A stretch of DNA of 64,000 nt from Companilactobacillus versmoldensis DSM 14857 = KCTC 3814 (GCF_001434295.1 NZ_AZFA01000009.1:1-64000); one strand, 5' to 3'. Counted from the first letter of the stretch, positions 27,742-36,998 are shown. Translations and numbers: made by a program. The notes: generated by a model not told the origin, from the letters alone.

Positions 27742-29433
27742 TTAGTTGTTCATCAATTGGTCAAGCAATTCTTGAGCTGATTCTTTCAAACTATCCTTAG
27801 ATTTATCATTACCAAGGTGAGTATAGATCTCACCAACATAGATATTGTCTTCGTATAATTTGTTGAATACTTTATCAATAATAGGACGAGTCTTTTGTTC
27901 TTCTTGAACAGGACCGAATGGGTTAGCAAAGAAAGTAGTGCTCATACCGACTTCATCAGTTGTACCAAGAGCTTTTCTCTTACCAGCGATGAAAGTCTTT
28001 TTAGCAGCTTCTTCATCAGGGAATTGGTGCAAGCCAATCTCTGAATCGTAGTTGTTAGCATAGACCCACATATCGATTCTGTGGTGTTGAACAACACGTT
28101 GGTAAGTATTAGCAGGCAAGATAACACGAGCATTCTTCAATTCAGGGTTCAAGTAAATACCACGGTCCATATTGTTGAAGGCCACAGCTGAACTCAAGTC
28201 ATCCAAACGGACAAAGGCACCAGTTTCAGTACCTTGAGCGTAAATCTTACCTTCGTCATCAAAGGCAAAACTACCCATATCATCAAAGATAGTCTCGATA
28301 TCAACGATCTTGTCATCAGCAATCTCTTGTAAAGCTTCGATTGATTCTGACTTTCCGGCACCTGAGTCACCGAAGAAAACAACGGTCTTAACTTTGCCAT
28401 TTGAGAAAGTGATCTTAACCATTGAACCATGGATTGGCAGTCTGTTTTCATAGATCATGTGCAAGTTATGAAGCGTCAAGCACATCTTCTTCATATAACC
28501 AAAGTAAGTCGTCTTATCGTTATAAGGAACTTCACCGACCCAAATGTCGTTTTCCTCGTCATGATAGTAGTGGCAAACATCGCCTTCAGTTTCGGGAAGA
28601 CCGAATAGCAAGATTTCGTCAGGCTTCTTACCCTTGACCTCTTCTTCGGTAGCAACCTCGAATAAGTTACCTAGAGCGATACCACTAACGAAATAATCAC
28701 GTTGGAAGTAAATATAAGTTAAACTCTCACCAATTTTGGCAGGGAAGCAGTACCATTCGTTTCTCTTGCCATCAAATTTGCTGATGGGATTGTCAGGAAC
28801 GGCGTCAAACAAGCCTTCACGCTTGTTACTCTTAGTGTGCATCATCATTGGTGGGCGCAACATCAAAGTGTCAATGAAACGAATATCAGCTAGTTTTTCG
28901 TAACCCTTAGGAGTTGGCCAGTCGATTGATTGGACAATAGCTGAGGCGTTAGTACCAGCATTGATTTGACGATAAGTGTGGTTGGTGAAACCTTGAAGTT
29001 TCTCCTCAATAGCACGATAAAGGTCAATAACAACATCATTGAAGTGATTATCCACATCCATAAAGCTGCCCTTGATCACCGCGTTATTGTGCTTGTTGAT
29101 CAACGAAACACGGAAATATGTACGGTAGTATGAGTATAAATCTTCAACACTCTGGAGAAGTTTTTCTTTGTCAAAAATCTCGTAAGCTTTTTTATTATCG
29201 GTTAGAATGGCCTTCATAACATCAACGTATTGTTTAGGTGTGACTTGAAAAACATCGTTGTGTTTATTGGTCTGTTCTTCTAAGTAAAGTTTGACTAAGT
29301 TTAGCAAACTTTCACTATTGATTAATTGGAAAACATCTTGAATATAGCCTTTACTATAGTTGATCACCGATACGTTTGAATCAGGATTGATATAAAACGC
29401 AGGAGTATCAACTGGTTGTAATGATTGAGACAT
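27742..29433 (-). CDS. PEPCK/HprK-superfamily kinase, PEP carboxykinase-like
   Basis: A large P-loop protein of 563 residues. The P-loop region reads FFGDSGAGKSE (from about residue 355), followed by IVDIETIFDDMGSF and EGKIYAQGTETGAFVRLDD. The order and length recall ATP-dependent phosphoenolpyruvate carboxykinase, the label such proteins usually carry in lactobacilli. The P-loop itself is closer to HPr kinase (GDSGxGKSE) than to PEPCK (GLSGTGKTT), so the reaction is uncertain. The ATG at 29433 follows AAAGGAGA; the in-frame codon at 29451 overlaps that site. A good cre site lies upstream, fitting catabolite control. Confidence 0.75.
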   Translation of the reverse strand: MSQSLQPVDTPAFYINPDSNVSVINYSKGYIQDVFQLINSESLLNLVKLYLEEQTNKHNDVFQVTPKQYVDVMKAILTDNKKAYEIFDKEKLLQSVEDLYSYYRTYFRVSLINKHNNAVIKGSFMDVDNHFNDVVIDLYRAIEEKLQGFTNHTYRQINAGTNASAIVQSIDWPTPKGYEKLADIRFIDTLMLRPPMMMHTKSNKREGLFDAVPDNPISKFDGKRNEWYCFPAKIGESLTYIYFQRDYFVSGIALGNLFEVATEEEVKGKKPDEILLFGLPETEGDVCHYYHDEENDIWVGEVPYNDKTTYFGYMKKMCLTLHNLHMIYENRLPIHGSMVKITFSNGKVKTVVFFGDSGAGKSESIEALQEIADDKIVDIETIFDDMGSFAFDDEGKIYAQGTETGAFVRLDDLSSAVAFNNMDRGIYLNPELKNARVILPANTYQRVVQHHRIDMWVYANNYDSEIGLHQFPDEEAAKKTFIAGKRKALGTTDEVGMSTTFFANPFGPVQEEQKTRPIIDKVFNKLYEDNIYVGEIYTHLGNDKSKDSLKESAQELLDQLMNN

Positions 29434-29540
29434 TAAAATTTCTCCTTTCAAATTACGTGTAACATCATTCTAAAACAAAACGGACACGATATACATACTA
29501 AATTAAACTTTTATTAGAATAATTACAATATTTTAATTTT

Positions 29541-29554
29541 TGTAAGCGCTATAT
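29541..29554 (-). promoter_or_regulatory. Candidate cre site before PEPCK-like gene
   Basis: TGTAAGCGCTATAT keeps the TGTAAGCGCT core of the CcpA operator and differs from the consensus only near one end. It lies about 110 nt before the kinase start, where CcpA repression of a gluconeogenic-type gene would be expected. The rest of 29434-29668 is AT-rich with no other element seen. Confidence 0.55.
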
Positions 29555-29667
29555 GACTAATAAAAGAAACAATTCTGTTTTTGGGAAAAAATTAAATCAA
29601 AAGATGTTACTGAGTTATTTATATCATTAAAATACAGATAAGTATATTTAAAAAGATGCATCTGTAC

Positions 29668-29706
29668 AAAAAAAGAATCAAAATCCAGTACAGATTTTGA
29701 CTCTTT
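29668..29706 (-). terminator. Terminator of histidine phosphatase gene
   Basis: AAAGAATCAAAATC pairs with GATTTTGACTCTTT around a CAGTACA loop, with A/T runs at the ends. It lies just after the stop at 29711 on the minus strand. Confidence 0.75.
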
Positions 29707-29710
29707 CACA

Positions 29711-30370
29711 TTAGCTCAATAATTTATTGTAAGTCGTTACCTTACGGTCGCCATTGTCGACTTCCATGATCGTTAGGCTAGAATTTCTTGGGCTGACGGT
29801 AATATCAAAATTACCGGCGTTATAACGGTCCATGATTGATCTGATAGTTGTTCCGTGGGAAACTAACAAGATTTTGTCGCCATCTTTGGCAACTTCATCT
29901 AATTTTTCAAAACCTTGGTTGACACGTTCCCAATATTCTTCAGCATTTTCAGCATCATGGAATGGGTCGGCTTCCTTCAAGAAGTCTTTACTCTTGTCCA
30001 TGCCGTATTTCGAGATCAATTCGCCATAAGTTTCGGCGTCGTGAGGTTGGCCAACGATGAACCAAGTCTCAGCTGAACTATTTCCTTCAAAATATCCGTA
30101 AAATTCTTCACGGAATGCTGGCAATTTTACGGGAGTGATTTTATCGTGGTTCTTGTTTTTATCAACAATGATCTTACAAGTATCGATTGCACGTCTAGCA
30201 TCAGATGAGAAAGCAGCGCTGAAATCAACATCTTTCAACGCGTCAGCAGCTTGTTCAGCCACCTTCAAACCATCAGGAGCCAAAGGCGTATCTGACCAAC
30301 CCTGCATTTTATCGTAGCGATTGAACCAGGTCTTTCCATGTCGCACAATATAAACTTGATATTTTGCCAT
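29711..30370 (-). CDS. Histidine phosphatase family protein
   Basis: A cytosolic phosphatase of the phosphoglycerate-mutase-like fold, 219 residues. The catalytic RHG motif is in YIVRHGKTWFNRYDKMQGWSD, the conserved Glu region in PAFREEFYGYFEG, and the second His in ILLVSHGTTIRSI. AGGAGG precedes the start. The next gene upstream on the same strand is a close paralogue, so the pair arose by tandem duplication. Substrate is unknown; true glycolytic mutases of this fold are longer and have different insertions. Confidence 0.85.
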   Translation of the reverse strand: MAKYQVYIVRHGKTWFNRYDKMQGWSDTPLAPDGLKVAEQAADALKDVDFSAAFSSDARRAIDTCKIIVDKNKNHDKITPVKLPAFREEFYGYFEGNSSAETWFIVGQPHDAETYGELISKYGMDKSKDFLKEADPFHDAENAEEYWERVNQGFEKLDEVAKDGDKILLVSHGTTIRSIMDRYNAGNFDITVSPRNSSLTIMEVDNGDRKVTTYNKLLS

Positions 30371-30445
30371 GTCGTCCTCCTAAGTGATTAATAATAAAAT
30401 TCTATCTTATTATAACAAATTTCATGAAATAGACCGCTTAAACCA

Positions 30446-31099
30446 TCATTTCAAAACCTTATTGTAAGTTGAAACTGAATTAAGACCGTTGTCACGGTCC
30501 AGAATAGTCAAACTTGAATTAAGAGGAGTCTCAGTTATTTTTAAGTTTGGTGCGTGATACCGCTGCGCTAAAGAGTAAATCGTCGTACTATGCGAAACTA
30601 GCAAAATTTTATCGCCATCATTAGCAATTCGGTCCAATTTTTCAAAGCCACGGCCAATTCTTTCCCAATACTGTTCAGCATTCTCAGCAAAGTTAAGTGG
30701 ATCGGCTTGATTAAGGAAATCAAAAGTTTTATCGAAGCCGAATTTCTTAGCAATGCCAAGATACGTTGGCGTACCATATTTTTCTCCAGCAATGAACCAG
30801 GTTTCAGCAGCAAACATGCCTTCAAAATAGCCATAAAATTGTTCTCTGAATTCAGGGATCGTATGGCGATGCAGATCTTTTTTGTTGGCGTTCATGATGA
30901 TCTTAGCAGTATTCATGGCCCGAGTTGTGTCGGATGAATAGGCATGGTCAAAAGCGACGTCTTTTAGGGCGTTGGCAGCAGTTTTCGCTACTTCGATACC
31001 TTCAGGTAGTAAAGGTGAATCTGACCAACCTTGCATTTTATGCAACTTATTGTAGAAAGTTCGTCCGTGACGAACAAAGTAAATTTGGTATTTTGTCAT
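30446..31099 (-). CDS. Histidine phosphatase family protein, paralogue
   Basis: A tandem paralogue (217 residues) of the protein at 29711, with RHG in YFVRHGRTFYNKLHKMQGWSD, EFREQFYGYFEG and the second His in ILLVSHSTTIYSL. Here the residue after that His is Ser instead of Gly. All catalytic residues remain. The ATG at 31099 is chosen because AAAGGAGATG precedes it; an in-frame ATG at 31126 lacks a site. It is probably co-transcribed with its twin, since no terminator lies in the 75-nt gap. Confidence 0.85.
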   Translation of the reverse strand: MTKYQIYFVRHGRTFYNKLHKMQGWSDSPLLPEGIEVAKTAANALKDVAFDHAYSSDTTRAMNTAKIIMNANKKDLHRHTIPEFREQFYGYFEGMFAAETWFIAGEKYGTPTYLGIAKKFGFDKTFDFLNQADPLNFAENAEQYWERIGRGFEKLDRIANDGDKILLVSHSTTIYSLAQRYHAPNLKITETPLNSSLTILDRDNGLNSVSTYNKVLK

Positions 31100-31320
31100 A
31101 ATCCATCTCCTTTGACAGTACGTCAATTTTACTACAAACGGCTAAGTTTAGATATTGAACGAGCCTAATATGAAAAAAATGGACACTAAATTTTTAAAAA
31201 ATTTATTCTCGTGGTAAACTTTATATACTGAAATACGAAATATATCCATATATAAAATTAAATTATTCGGATATATAAAATATTAAATAAAATGACAATC
31301 ATTTTGTAAAGGAGACCACG

Positions 31321-31686
31321 ATGCTAAAAATCAAACTGAACCAAATGAAATTCCATGCTCATATCGGCGTTTATCCAGCCGAACGTGAAATTGGTCAAGA
31401 TATTATCATCAATGTCGAGCTCCATTTAAAAGATATTTCGACTTCAACCTTGCTTGAAGACAAATTGGAAAACACGATTAATTATGGACCGATCTATAAA
31501 ATGATTACTAAAATTGTTTCACAGACTGATATTAAATTGATCGAGACCTTAGCTACTTTGATCCTTGAGCAGATCAAGCAGAGTTATCCCGGTCAATTAG
31601 ACAACATTATCGTCAATATCAAAAAGCTGAACTTACCAATTGACGGAATTATCGACAGTGCCGAAGTGGAAGTCACTGCTAAATAA
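31321..31686 (+). CDS. folB: Dihydroneopterin aldolase
   Basis: FolB converts 7,8-dihydroneopterin to 6-hydroxymethyl-dihydropterin in folate synthesis. The 121-residue protein has the family features GVYPAEREIGQDIIINVEL and LIETLATLI. AAAGGAGA precedes the ATG. It begins a tight operon, folB-folK-folE-folC-rdgB-folP, with overlaps or gaps of a few nt. The upstream 190 nt contain an ATATATCC/GGATATAT inverted repeat (31240-31276) of unknown meaning. Confidence 0.93.
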   Translation: MLKIKLNQMKFHAHIGVYPAEREIGQDIIINVELHLKDISTSTLLEDKLENTINYGPIYKMITKIVSQTDIKLIETLATLILEQIKQSYPGQLDNIIVNIKKLNLPIDGIIDSAEVEVTAK

Positions 31687-32174
31687 TGACCATTGCTTAT
31701 ATCGGTGTCGGCAGTAACCTAGGCCGATCACAAGATATCATCAAGAATGCCATTGATGACTTACAGAAAAGGCCTGAGATTCGAGAAGTAAAAAGTTCAG
31801 CGTACTATTTGACCGACCCAGTCGGCAACGTCAATCAAGATCAATTCATCAATGCCATCTTACGAGTTGAAACTACCTTAGAAGCATCGGCTTTATTAAA
31901 AATTTTGCATCAGCTGGAGGCAAAATATCATCGTCAGCGGACGATTCACTGGGGACCTCGAACATTGGATTTAGACATCGAATTGTTTGATCAGCAAAAG
32001 ATTCAAACAGACGAGTTGACCGTTCCCCATCCAGAAATGCTCAAGCGACTATTCGTACTCGTCCCATTATTGGAAGTTATCGAACCGGACGACCCACGTA
32101 AAGAGGTCCTTGAAGTTGCGATCAAAAAATTAAACGGTCAACAATATATCCAAAAACTATCACAAAGAAGCTAG
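31686..32174 (+). CDS. folK: 6-hydroxymethyl-dihydropterin pyrophosphokinase
   Basis: FolK transfers pyrophosphate from ATP to hydroxymethyl-dihydropterin. Its 162 residues include the N-terminal YIGVGSNLG and the signature WGPRTLDLDIELF with the metal-binding Asp pair. The ATG overlaps the folB stop by one base (TAATG), so translation is coupled. Confidence 0.95.
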   Translation: MTIAYIGVGSNLGRSQDIIKNAIDDLQKRPEIREVKSSAYYLTDPVGNVNQDQFINAILRVETTLEASALLKILHQLEAKYHRQRTIHWGPRTLDLDIELFDQQKIQTDELTVPHPEMLKRLFVLVPLLEVIEPDDPRKEVLEVAIKKLNGQQYIQKLSQRS

Positions 32175-32177
32175 CTT

Positions 32178-32750
32178 ATGAGTCCCGAAAATCAACAGAT
32201 CATTGAACAAAGCGTTAAAAATATTTTAAAGGCTGTCGGAGACGACCCTGATAGGAGTGGTTTAAAGGAAACACCGGCTCGAGTGGCCAAAATGTACGCT
32301 GAAGTTTTCAGTTCATTAGAAGAGCCCAACTTCGACGATATCAAAATTTTCCAGGAAGATACGGCGGTTGACGGCGAGAATGTCATCGTCCGCAATATTC
32401 CGTTTTACTCGATGTGTGAACATCATTTATTACCATTTTTCGGCGAGATCACCGTAGGATACGTGCCAAAGGGTGGACGGATAATCGGTCTTAGCAAGAT
32501 CCCGCGGTTGGTCAATTATGTGGCCGCCAAACCGAACGTTCAAGAAAATATCACTAGTGAACTCGGCCGGAAACTCGAAAAACTGTTGGCACCACAAGGT
32601 GTTGCAGTCATCGTCACGGCTCGACATATGTGCATTGAGATGCGCGGAGTCAAAAAAACTGATAGCAAGACGACAACTAGTTATTATAGTGGGGTCTTCA
32701 AAGATCCAACGCATAAGATGGCCTTTTTACAAGAAATCAAAACTTGTTAG
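32178..32750 (+). CDS. folE: GTP cyclohydrolase I
   Basis: FolE opens the folate pathway by converting GTP to dihydroneopterin triphosphate. The 190-residue protein has the zinc ligands in SMCEHHLLPF and the later Cys in ARHMCIEMRGV, and PKGGRIIGLSKIPRLV. It starts 3 nt after folK. Presence of folE, folK, folB and folP means the pterin branch is complete here; no para-aminobenzoate genes are in the window. Confidence 0.95.
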   Translation: MSPENQQIIEQSVKNILKAVGDDPDRSGLKETPARVAKMYAEVFSSLEEPNFDDIKIFQEDTAVDGENVIVRNIPFYSMCEHHLLPFFGEITVGYVPKGGRIIGLSKIPRLVNYVAAKPNVQENITSELGRKLEKLLAPQGVAVIVTARHMCIEMRGVKKTDSKTTTSYYSGVFKDPTHKMAFLQEIKTC

Positions 32751-32761
32751 GAGAATGGTTG

Positions 32762-34081
32762 ATGGAATATGAGCAAATTATTGCTTCACTCCCCAAAGTT
32801 ATGAAATATAACGATACTGGTTCACGGATACCCTTATTGCAAAAGATTTTACGCACAGCTGGGCAACCAGATAATTCGTTTAAAACAATCCATATTTGTG
32901 GTACCAATGGAAAAGGTTCGACAGCTTTGATGATCTCGAAGACTTTGCAGTTGGCAGGATTTAAAGTCGGAGCTTTTTCTAGTCCAGCGATGTATGATGA
33001 ACGCGAACAAATTCAAATCGACCAGGAGCTCATAAGTCGGGACGACTTTGTTGAGTGTTACGCCAAGTTAGTTGAGGCGCTGGAAAAACTTCAGCTGCAA
33101 CAAGCTGATATCTCAGTATTTGAAACCTGGTATCTAGTTTCGGCAATCTACTTTGCTCAAAAGGGAGTCGATTATGCGGTCTACGAATGTGGCATGGGTG
33201 GTGAATTGGACGCAACCAATGCCACTTCCAATGTCGAATATTCAGTTTTCACTCGGATTGCGTTGGACCATCAGAAATTTTTGGGTTCGACGATTGAAGA
33301 AATCGCCACGACGAAATCGAAGATAATTCGCCCTGGTACGAAGGTCTTCAGCTATCCACAGCAAGAAAAGCGAGCCGAACAAATCTTGCAACAAGAGGCC
33401 GATAGCAAAGAGTCCACTCTTTATAGAACTAGTGATACTAACGTTGCTTTAGAAGATGAGCAATTAGACCACTCAATCGTCAGTCTGTATTTTCGAGGTG
33501 AAAAATTAGAAGATGTCGACTTTAATTTGGGCGGTCTGTATCAGATTCAAAATTTACAAAATGTCTTGAATTTCATTTCCATCTTCAATCAGGATCACCA
33601 CAAGATCATTAAATTGGCGCATGTCTTGGATATGATGTAGACCGTTAAATTGCCTGGACGAATGGAAAAGATTCAAAATGATCCGCCAGTTTTGATTGAT
33701 GGGGCTCATAATCCCAATGCTATCAACGGGTTGGTCGAATCAATCGCCCGCCTGCATGAACCGGAGAAGTTGATCATCATCGTGGGATTTTTGAAAGACA
33801 AGCAATATTATCAATGTGTCGATCGTTTGCTAGACTTGCCAGCGACCTTTATCATCACTAGTCTTGACAACCACGAGCGGGCTTTGCCATCCGGCGATTT
33901 AATGCAGACGTTTCAAGATGATCCTAAGAGTTATCAGAATCTTTTGATTCAAGCAAACTCGATTGCTGAAGCAGTTGAACAAGCACGGAAAGTGCAAATG
34001 GATCAAAAGGCAATCGTGATAGGTACCGGATCATTTTATTTGATCAATAAAATTGCAATAGCATGGAAGCAAACGGGGTGA
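32762..34081 (+). pseudogene. folC: Folylpolyglutamate/dihydrofolate synthase with internal TAG
   Basis: The Mur-ligase-like FolC joins glutamate to dihydropteroate or folate. The ATP loop HICGTNGKGSTA, the YECGMGGELDATN block and the second-domain start KLPGRMEKI...LIDGAHNPNA are all present. TAG at 33638-33640 (codon 293) interrupts the frame just before the second domain, and the frame continues unshifted to 34081, 439 codons in total. A CAG-to-TAG change is a likely origin. FolC activity is normally needed, so another copy probably exists, or the site is an assembly error. AGGAG supports the ATG at 32762. Confidence 0.88.
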
Positions 34082-34086
34082 ACAAA

Positions 34087-34683
34087 ATGGCAGCATGGTT
34101 GATTGCATCAAATAATAAATTGAAGACCTTAGATCTACAAAAGGATTTAGCTTTTTATGGATTGAAAGTGGAACCTTATACTGAATATTTCGACAATGTG
34201 AATTTTCCAGCCGAATCAGTCGACAGTTATCGTGATAATGCCGTTCACAAGGCTACCTTTTTGTCTAATAAAGTCTTACGTCCAGTAATTGGTGATGACA
34301 GTGGTATTGAGATCCCTGCTTTATCAGATGAACTCGGAGTTACTACGAAACGCGATTTACATAAAGACGCATCATTGAGTGACAATCAAACTTTGCTGTC
34401 ATGGCTCAAAGATGTCCCTGAAGATCAACGACAAGCAAAGATGATCGCTTATCTGGCTGCTGTCGATCAAAGTGGTCAAGTTTTGACGGCTGAAGGGGAG
34501 ATAACTGGCCAAATTGCTTTAGAAGAAGCCGGCACCTATTCCACTGGCTTTGATAAGATTTTCTATTTACCAGAATTAGGTAAGACGTTAGCTGAACTAC
34601 CAGATTCACAGCGGATCGAACTGACCCATCGCGGTCGGGCCGCCAAAAAATTGGTTGAAACCATTAATGGAGAGAAAAAATGA
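34087..34683 (+). CDS. RdgB/Ham1-type NTP pyrophosphatase of the folate operon
   Basis: A nucleoside-triphosphate pyrophosphatase-fold protein of 198 residues. ASNNKLK at the N-terminus, the Asp pair in VIGDDSGIEIPAL and the C-terminal TH.RGRAAKKL are family marks. In lactobacillar folate operons this gene may remove pyrophosphate from dihydroneopterin triphosphate, a step that FolQ does elsewhere; a housekeeping role against non-canonical NTPs is the alternative. The ATG at 34087 has GGGGTG at 34075-34080; an in-frame ATG at 34063 would overlap the folC end. The usual SHR motif is THRGRA here. Confidence 0.85.
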   Translation: MAAWLIASNNKLKTLDLQKDLAFYGLKVEPYTEYFDNVNFPAESVDSYRDNAVHKATFLSNKVLRPVIGDDSGIEIPALSDELGVTTKRDLHKDASLSDNQTLLSWLKDVPEDQRQAKMIAYLAAVDQSGQVLTAEGEITGQIALEEAGTYSTGFDKIFYLPELGKTLAELPDSQRIELTHRGRAAKKLVETINGEKK

Positions 34684-35834
34684 AAATCAAAGAAACCACT
34701 GCTAGTTTAGAAACAGCTACTGATGTACAAAGTCAGGCTTTGTTCAGTCTTGCGAAAAAACAACAGTTAGTTTTGATTCAATTCAGCGAACTAACTTCAG
34801 AGGAAGCGTCAAAAATCACTGACTTGATCGAGCAATTAGATAGCTATGTTCAAAATGCCACTTCACAAGTTACCGCTATGCTTAATCTGTCAGCCCTACA
34901 TCAACTAAGTTCTATCTGGGTAAAATTTTTCTCAACCGGTGCGGAACAATTAGACGAGATTTTGGAAAATCATCGTTTGCTCTGGCGGACTGGTTCGTTC
35001 GATTATGATTTGACTAATTCAGCGATGATTTATGCGATCATGAACAATACGCCGGATTCATTTTACGATGGTGGTTATTATCAAGGCGAAACAGCTCTCT
35101 TACAACATGTTGAACAGATGTTAGAGGCTGGTGCAGACGTGATCGAGGTTAACGGTCAGACGACGCGGCCTGGTTTTACTGAAGTCGATCCACAAACTGA
35201 GATTGAGCGGACTATCCCGCTGATCAAGCAAATCGAGCAACATTTCCCAGGGACTAATATTGCTATCGATACCTATAAAGTTCCGGTCATGGAAGCTGCT
35301 CTAGAAGCTGGTGTCTCGATCATTAATGACGTCAACGCTTTTACTGATGACCCAGAGAAATTGGCATTGATGGCCAAAAGTGATGTCGGTTTATTGACGA
35401 TGCACAGTAGTCGGGGACATGAATACCACAATTTGACTCAAGGGATGCATGAATTCTTTGAGCAAAATATTCATGATTTGACTGCGGCTGGGATCGATTT
35501 TGACCGAATTGCCATTGACCAAGGTGTTGGTTATTCCAAGGTCGTTCACGGTACCCAGGATTATTCGATGATCCGTAATGTCGCCGAATTCAATGATTTG
35601 CGACGTCCCATGATGGTGGCTATTTCTCGAAAAGGTTTTTTAGCTGACCTATTAGGCCTTGCCAAAGATGACCGTTTGCCAATGACTTTGGTGACGGAAG
35701 CAGCAATGTATTTAGATGGTGGAAGGATTTTGCGAGTCCACGATGTCAAAGAAACTAAGCAATTGGTGACTTTACTCGACCAAGTCAAAAATAGTTTTTG
35801 GATCGATGGCTATGGAATCGCTAATAATCTCTAA
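34680..35834 (+). CDS. folP: Dihydropteroate synthase with N-terminal extension
   Basis: FolP joins hydroxymethyl-dihydropterin pyrophosphate to para-aminobenzoate. The core begins near residue 116 with YAIMNNTPDSFYDGG (usual ILNVTPDSFSDGG), followed by EVNGQTTRPG, IINDVNAF and ISRKGF. About 115 residues precede the core, so the protein is 384 residues long compared with about 280 in most bacteria. The extension has no motif I recognise. It overlaps the rdgB-like gene by 4 nt and ends the operon; I see no clear terminator after it. Confidence 0.93.
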   Translation: MKIKETTASLETATDVQSQALFSLAKKQQLVLIQFSELTSEEASKITDLIEQLDSYVQNATSQVTAMLNLSALHQLSSIWVKFFSTGAEQLDEILENHRLLWRTGSFDYDLTNSAMIYAIMNNTPDSFYDGGYYQGETALLQHVEQMLEAGADVIEVNGQTTRPGFTEVDPQTEIERTIPLIKQIEQHFPGTNIAIDTYKVPVMEAALEAGVSIINDVNAFTDDPEKLALMAKSDVGLLTMHSSRGHEYHNLTQGMHEFFEQNIHDLTAAGIDFDRIAIDQGVGYSKVVHGTQDYSMIRNVAEFNDLRRPMMVAISRKGFLADLLGLAKDDRLPMTLVTEAAMYLDGGRILRVHDVKETKQLVTLLDQVKNSFWIDGYGIANNL

Positions 35835-35895
35835 AATATTTGGCTTGAATTAATTTCTTTGTGTACACTTAAGGTACGAAGGTGGAGGTGTGCAT

Positions 35896-36516
35896 ATGAA
35901 AATTGGAGTTATTGGTGCTAATGGAAAAGAAGGTTCACTGATCACTGCTGAAGCTGCTCGACGGGGTCACGAAGTTACTTCGATCGTTCGCAGTGCGGAT
36001 AAGTCGACAACTGATGCTTATTTGGTCAGAGATGTTTACGATTTAACAACTGATGATCTGAAAGATTTCGACGTCGTAGTTGACGCAATTGGTTTTTCAG
36101 GCCCAAAGGTCAAAAAATTCGTACCTTCGACACAACATTTGATCGATATTTTGACCGATACTAAGGTCAGACTATTGGTCGTTGGCGGTGCTGGTTCACT
36201 TTATATGGATCAAAAGCATGACCAACAGTTGTATCAAACGGCAGATTTTCCCGCAGCCGTGAAACCGTTGAGCCAAGAGATGGGTAACGCATTAGATCTA
36301 TTGAGAAAGTCATCATTGAACTGGACTTATATCAGTCCAGCAGCTAATTTTAATTACCAAGCAAAAAGAACTGGTCAATATGTCTTGGCTGGTGAAGAAT
36401 TAACCTTTGACAAAGATGGTCAAAGTGAAATAAGTTACGCTGATTATGCCATCGCCATGGTTGATGAGATCGAACAAGCTAAACATCAACATGAGCGGAT
36501 CAGCGTGAGATGGTAG
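35896..36516 (+). CDS. NAD(P)-binding epimerase/NmrA-like reductase
   Basis: A Rossmann-fold protein of about 206 residues with GVIGANGKEGSLI near the N-terminus (Gly-x-x-Gly-x-x-Gly loop) and a later FDVVVDAIGF block. It resembles short atypical SDR or NmrA-like proteins that bind NAD(P)H. The ATG at 35896 has GGAGGTG at 35884-35890; the GTG at 35890 overlaps it. The flavodoxin gene follows after 7 nt, so the two may work together in redox metabolism, but no reaction can be named. Confidence 0.8.
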   Translation: MKIGVIGANGKEGSLITAEAARRGHEVTSIVRSADKSTTDAYLVRDVYDLTTDDLKDFDVVVDAIGFSGPKVKKFVPSTQHLIDILTDTKVRLLVVGGAGSLYMDQKHDQQLYQTADFPAAVKPLSQEMGNALDLLRKSSLNWTYISPAANFNYQAKRTGQYVLAGEELTFDKDGQSEISYADYAIAMVDEIEQAKHQHERISVRW

Positions 36517-36523
36517 GGATAAA

Positions 36524-36967
36524 ATGAGTAAAATATTAGTAACATATACCAGCATGACTGGCCACAATGAGGATATCGCCAATCATATCGCTGATTACTT
36601 GAAGAAAAACAAACAAGAGGTAACTTTAGAACAGTTGGTCGACACTGACGCTTATGATCTGCCTGATTATGACGCCGTCGTCGTTGCCACTTATACTTAT
36701 CACGATGGTGATTTGCCAGATGAGGCCGAAGACTTCTATGAAGATTTGAAAGATGTTGACCTCAAACGGACTAAGTTTGCTGTCGTTGGTTCAAGTTCTA
36801 AGAGCCACATTCATTATGGACGGGCTGTTGACTACTTCACCATGCAATTGAATTCAAGTAATGGTGATCAGGCAGCTGATTCGGTCAAAGTTGACCAAGA
36901 AGCTGATGAAGATGATTTTAAACGGATCGACCAAATGGCCGACTATGTTATCAAGAGTTTGCAATAA
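36524..36967 (+). CDS. Flavodoxin
   Basis: A small electron carrier, 147 residues, with the FMN phosphate loop TYTSMTGHNEDIA and acidic surface patches. The loops YTYHDGDLPDEAEDF and GSSSKSHIHYGRAVDY bind the flavin ring. It is co-transcribed with the reductase-like gene before it and followed by a terminator. Confidence 0.9.
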   Translation: MSKILVTYTSMTGHNEDIANHIADYLKKNKQEVTLEQLVDTDAYDLPDYDAVVVATYTYHDGDLPDEAEDFYEDLKDVDLKRTKFAVVGSSSKSHIHYGRAVDYFTMQLNSSNGDQAADSVKVDQEADEDDFKRIDQMADYVIKSLQ

Positions 36968-36969
36968 GG

Positions 36970-36998
36970 AAAAGGGCTTGGAAAACAAGCTCTTTTTT
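36970..36998 (+). terminator. Terminator after flavodoxin gene
   Basis: AAAAGGGCTTG and CAAGCTCTTTTTT form a stem with one G-T pair and a T tract. Confidence 0.8.

Noticed and set aside
12287-34081. TAG read-through or recoding as an explanation for the two internal TAG codons
   Set aside because: TAG also serves as a normal stop here (for example at 14078-14080), two other broken genes have TAA, and no recoding element is seen. Ordinary nonsense mutation is simpler.
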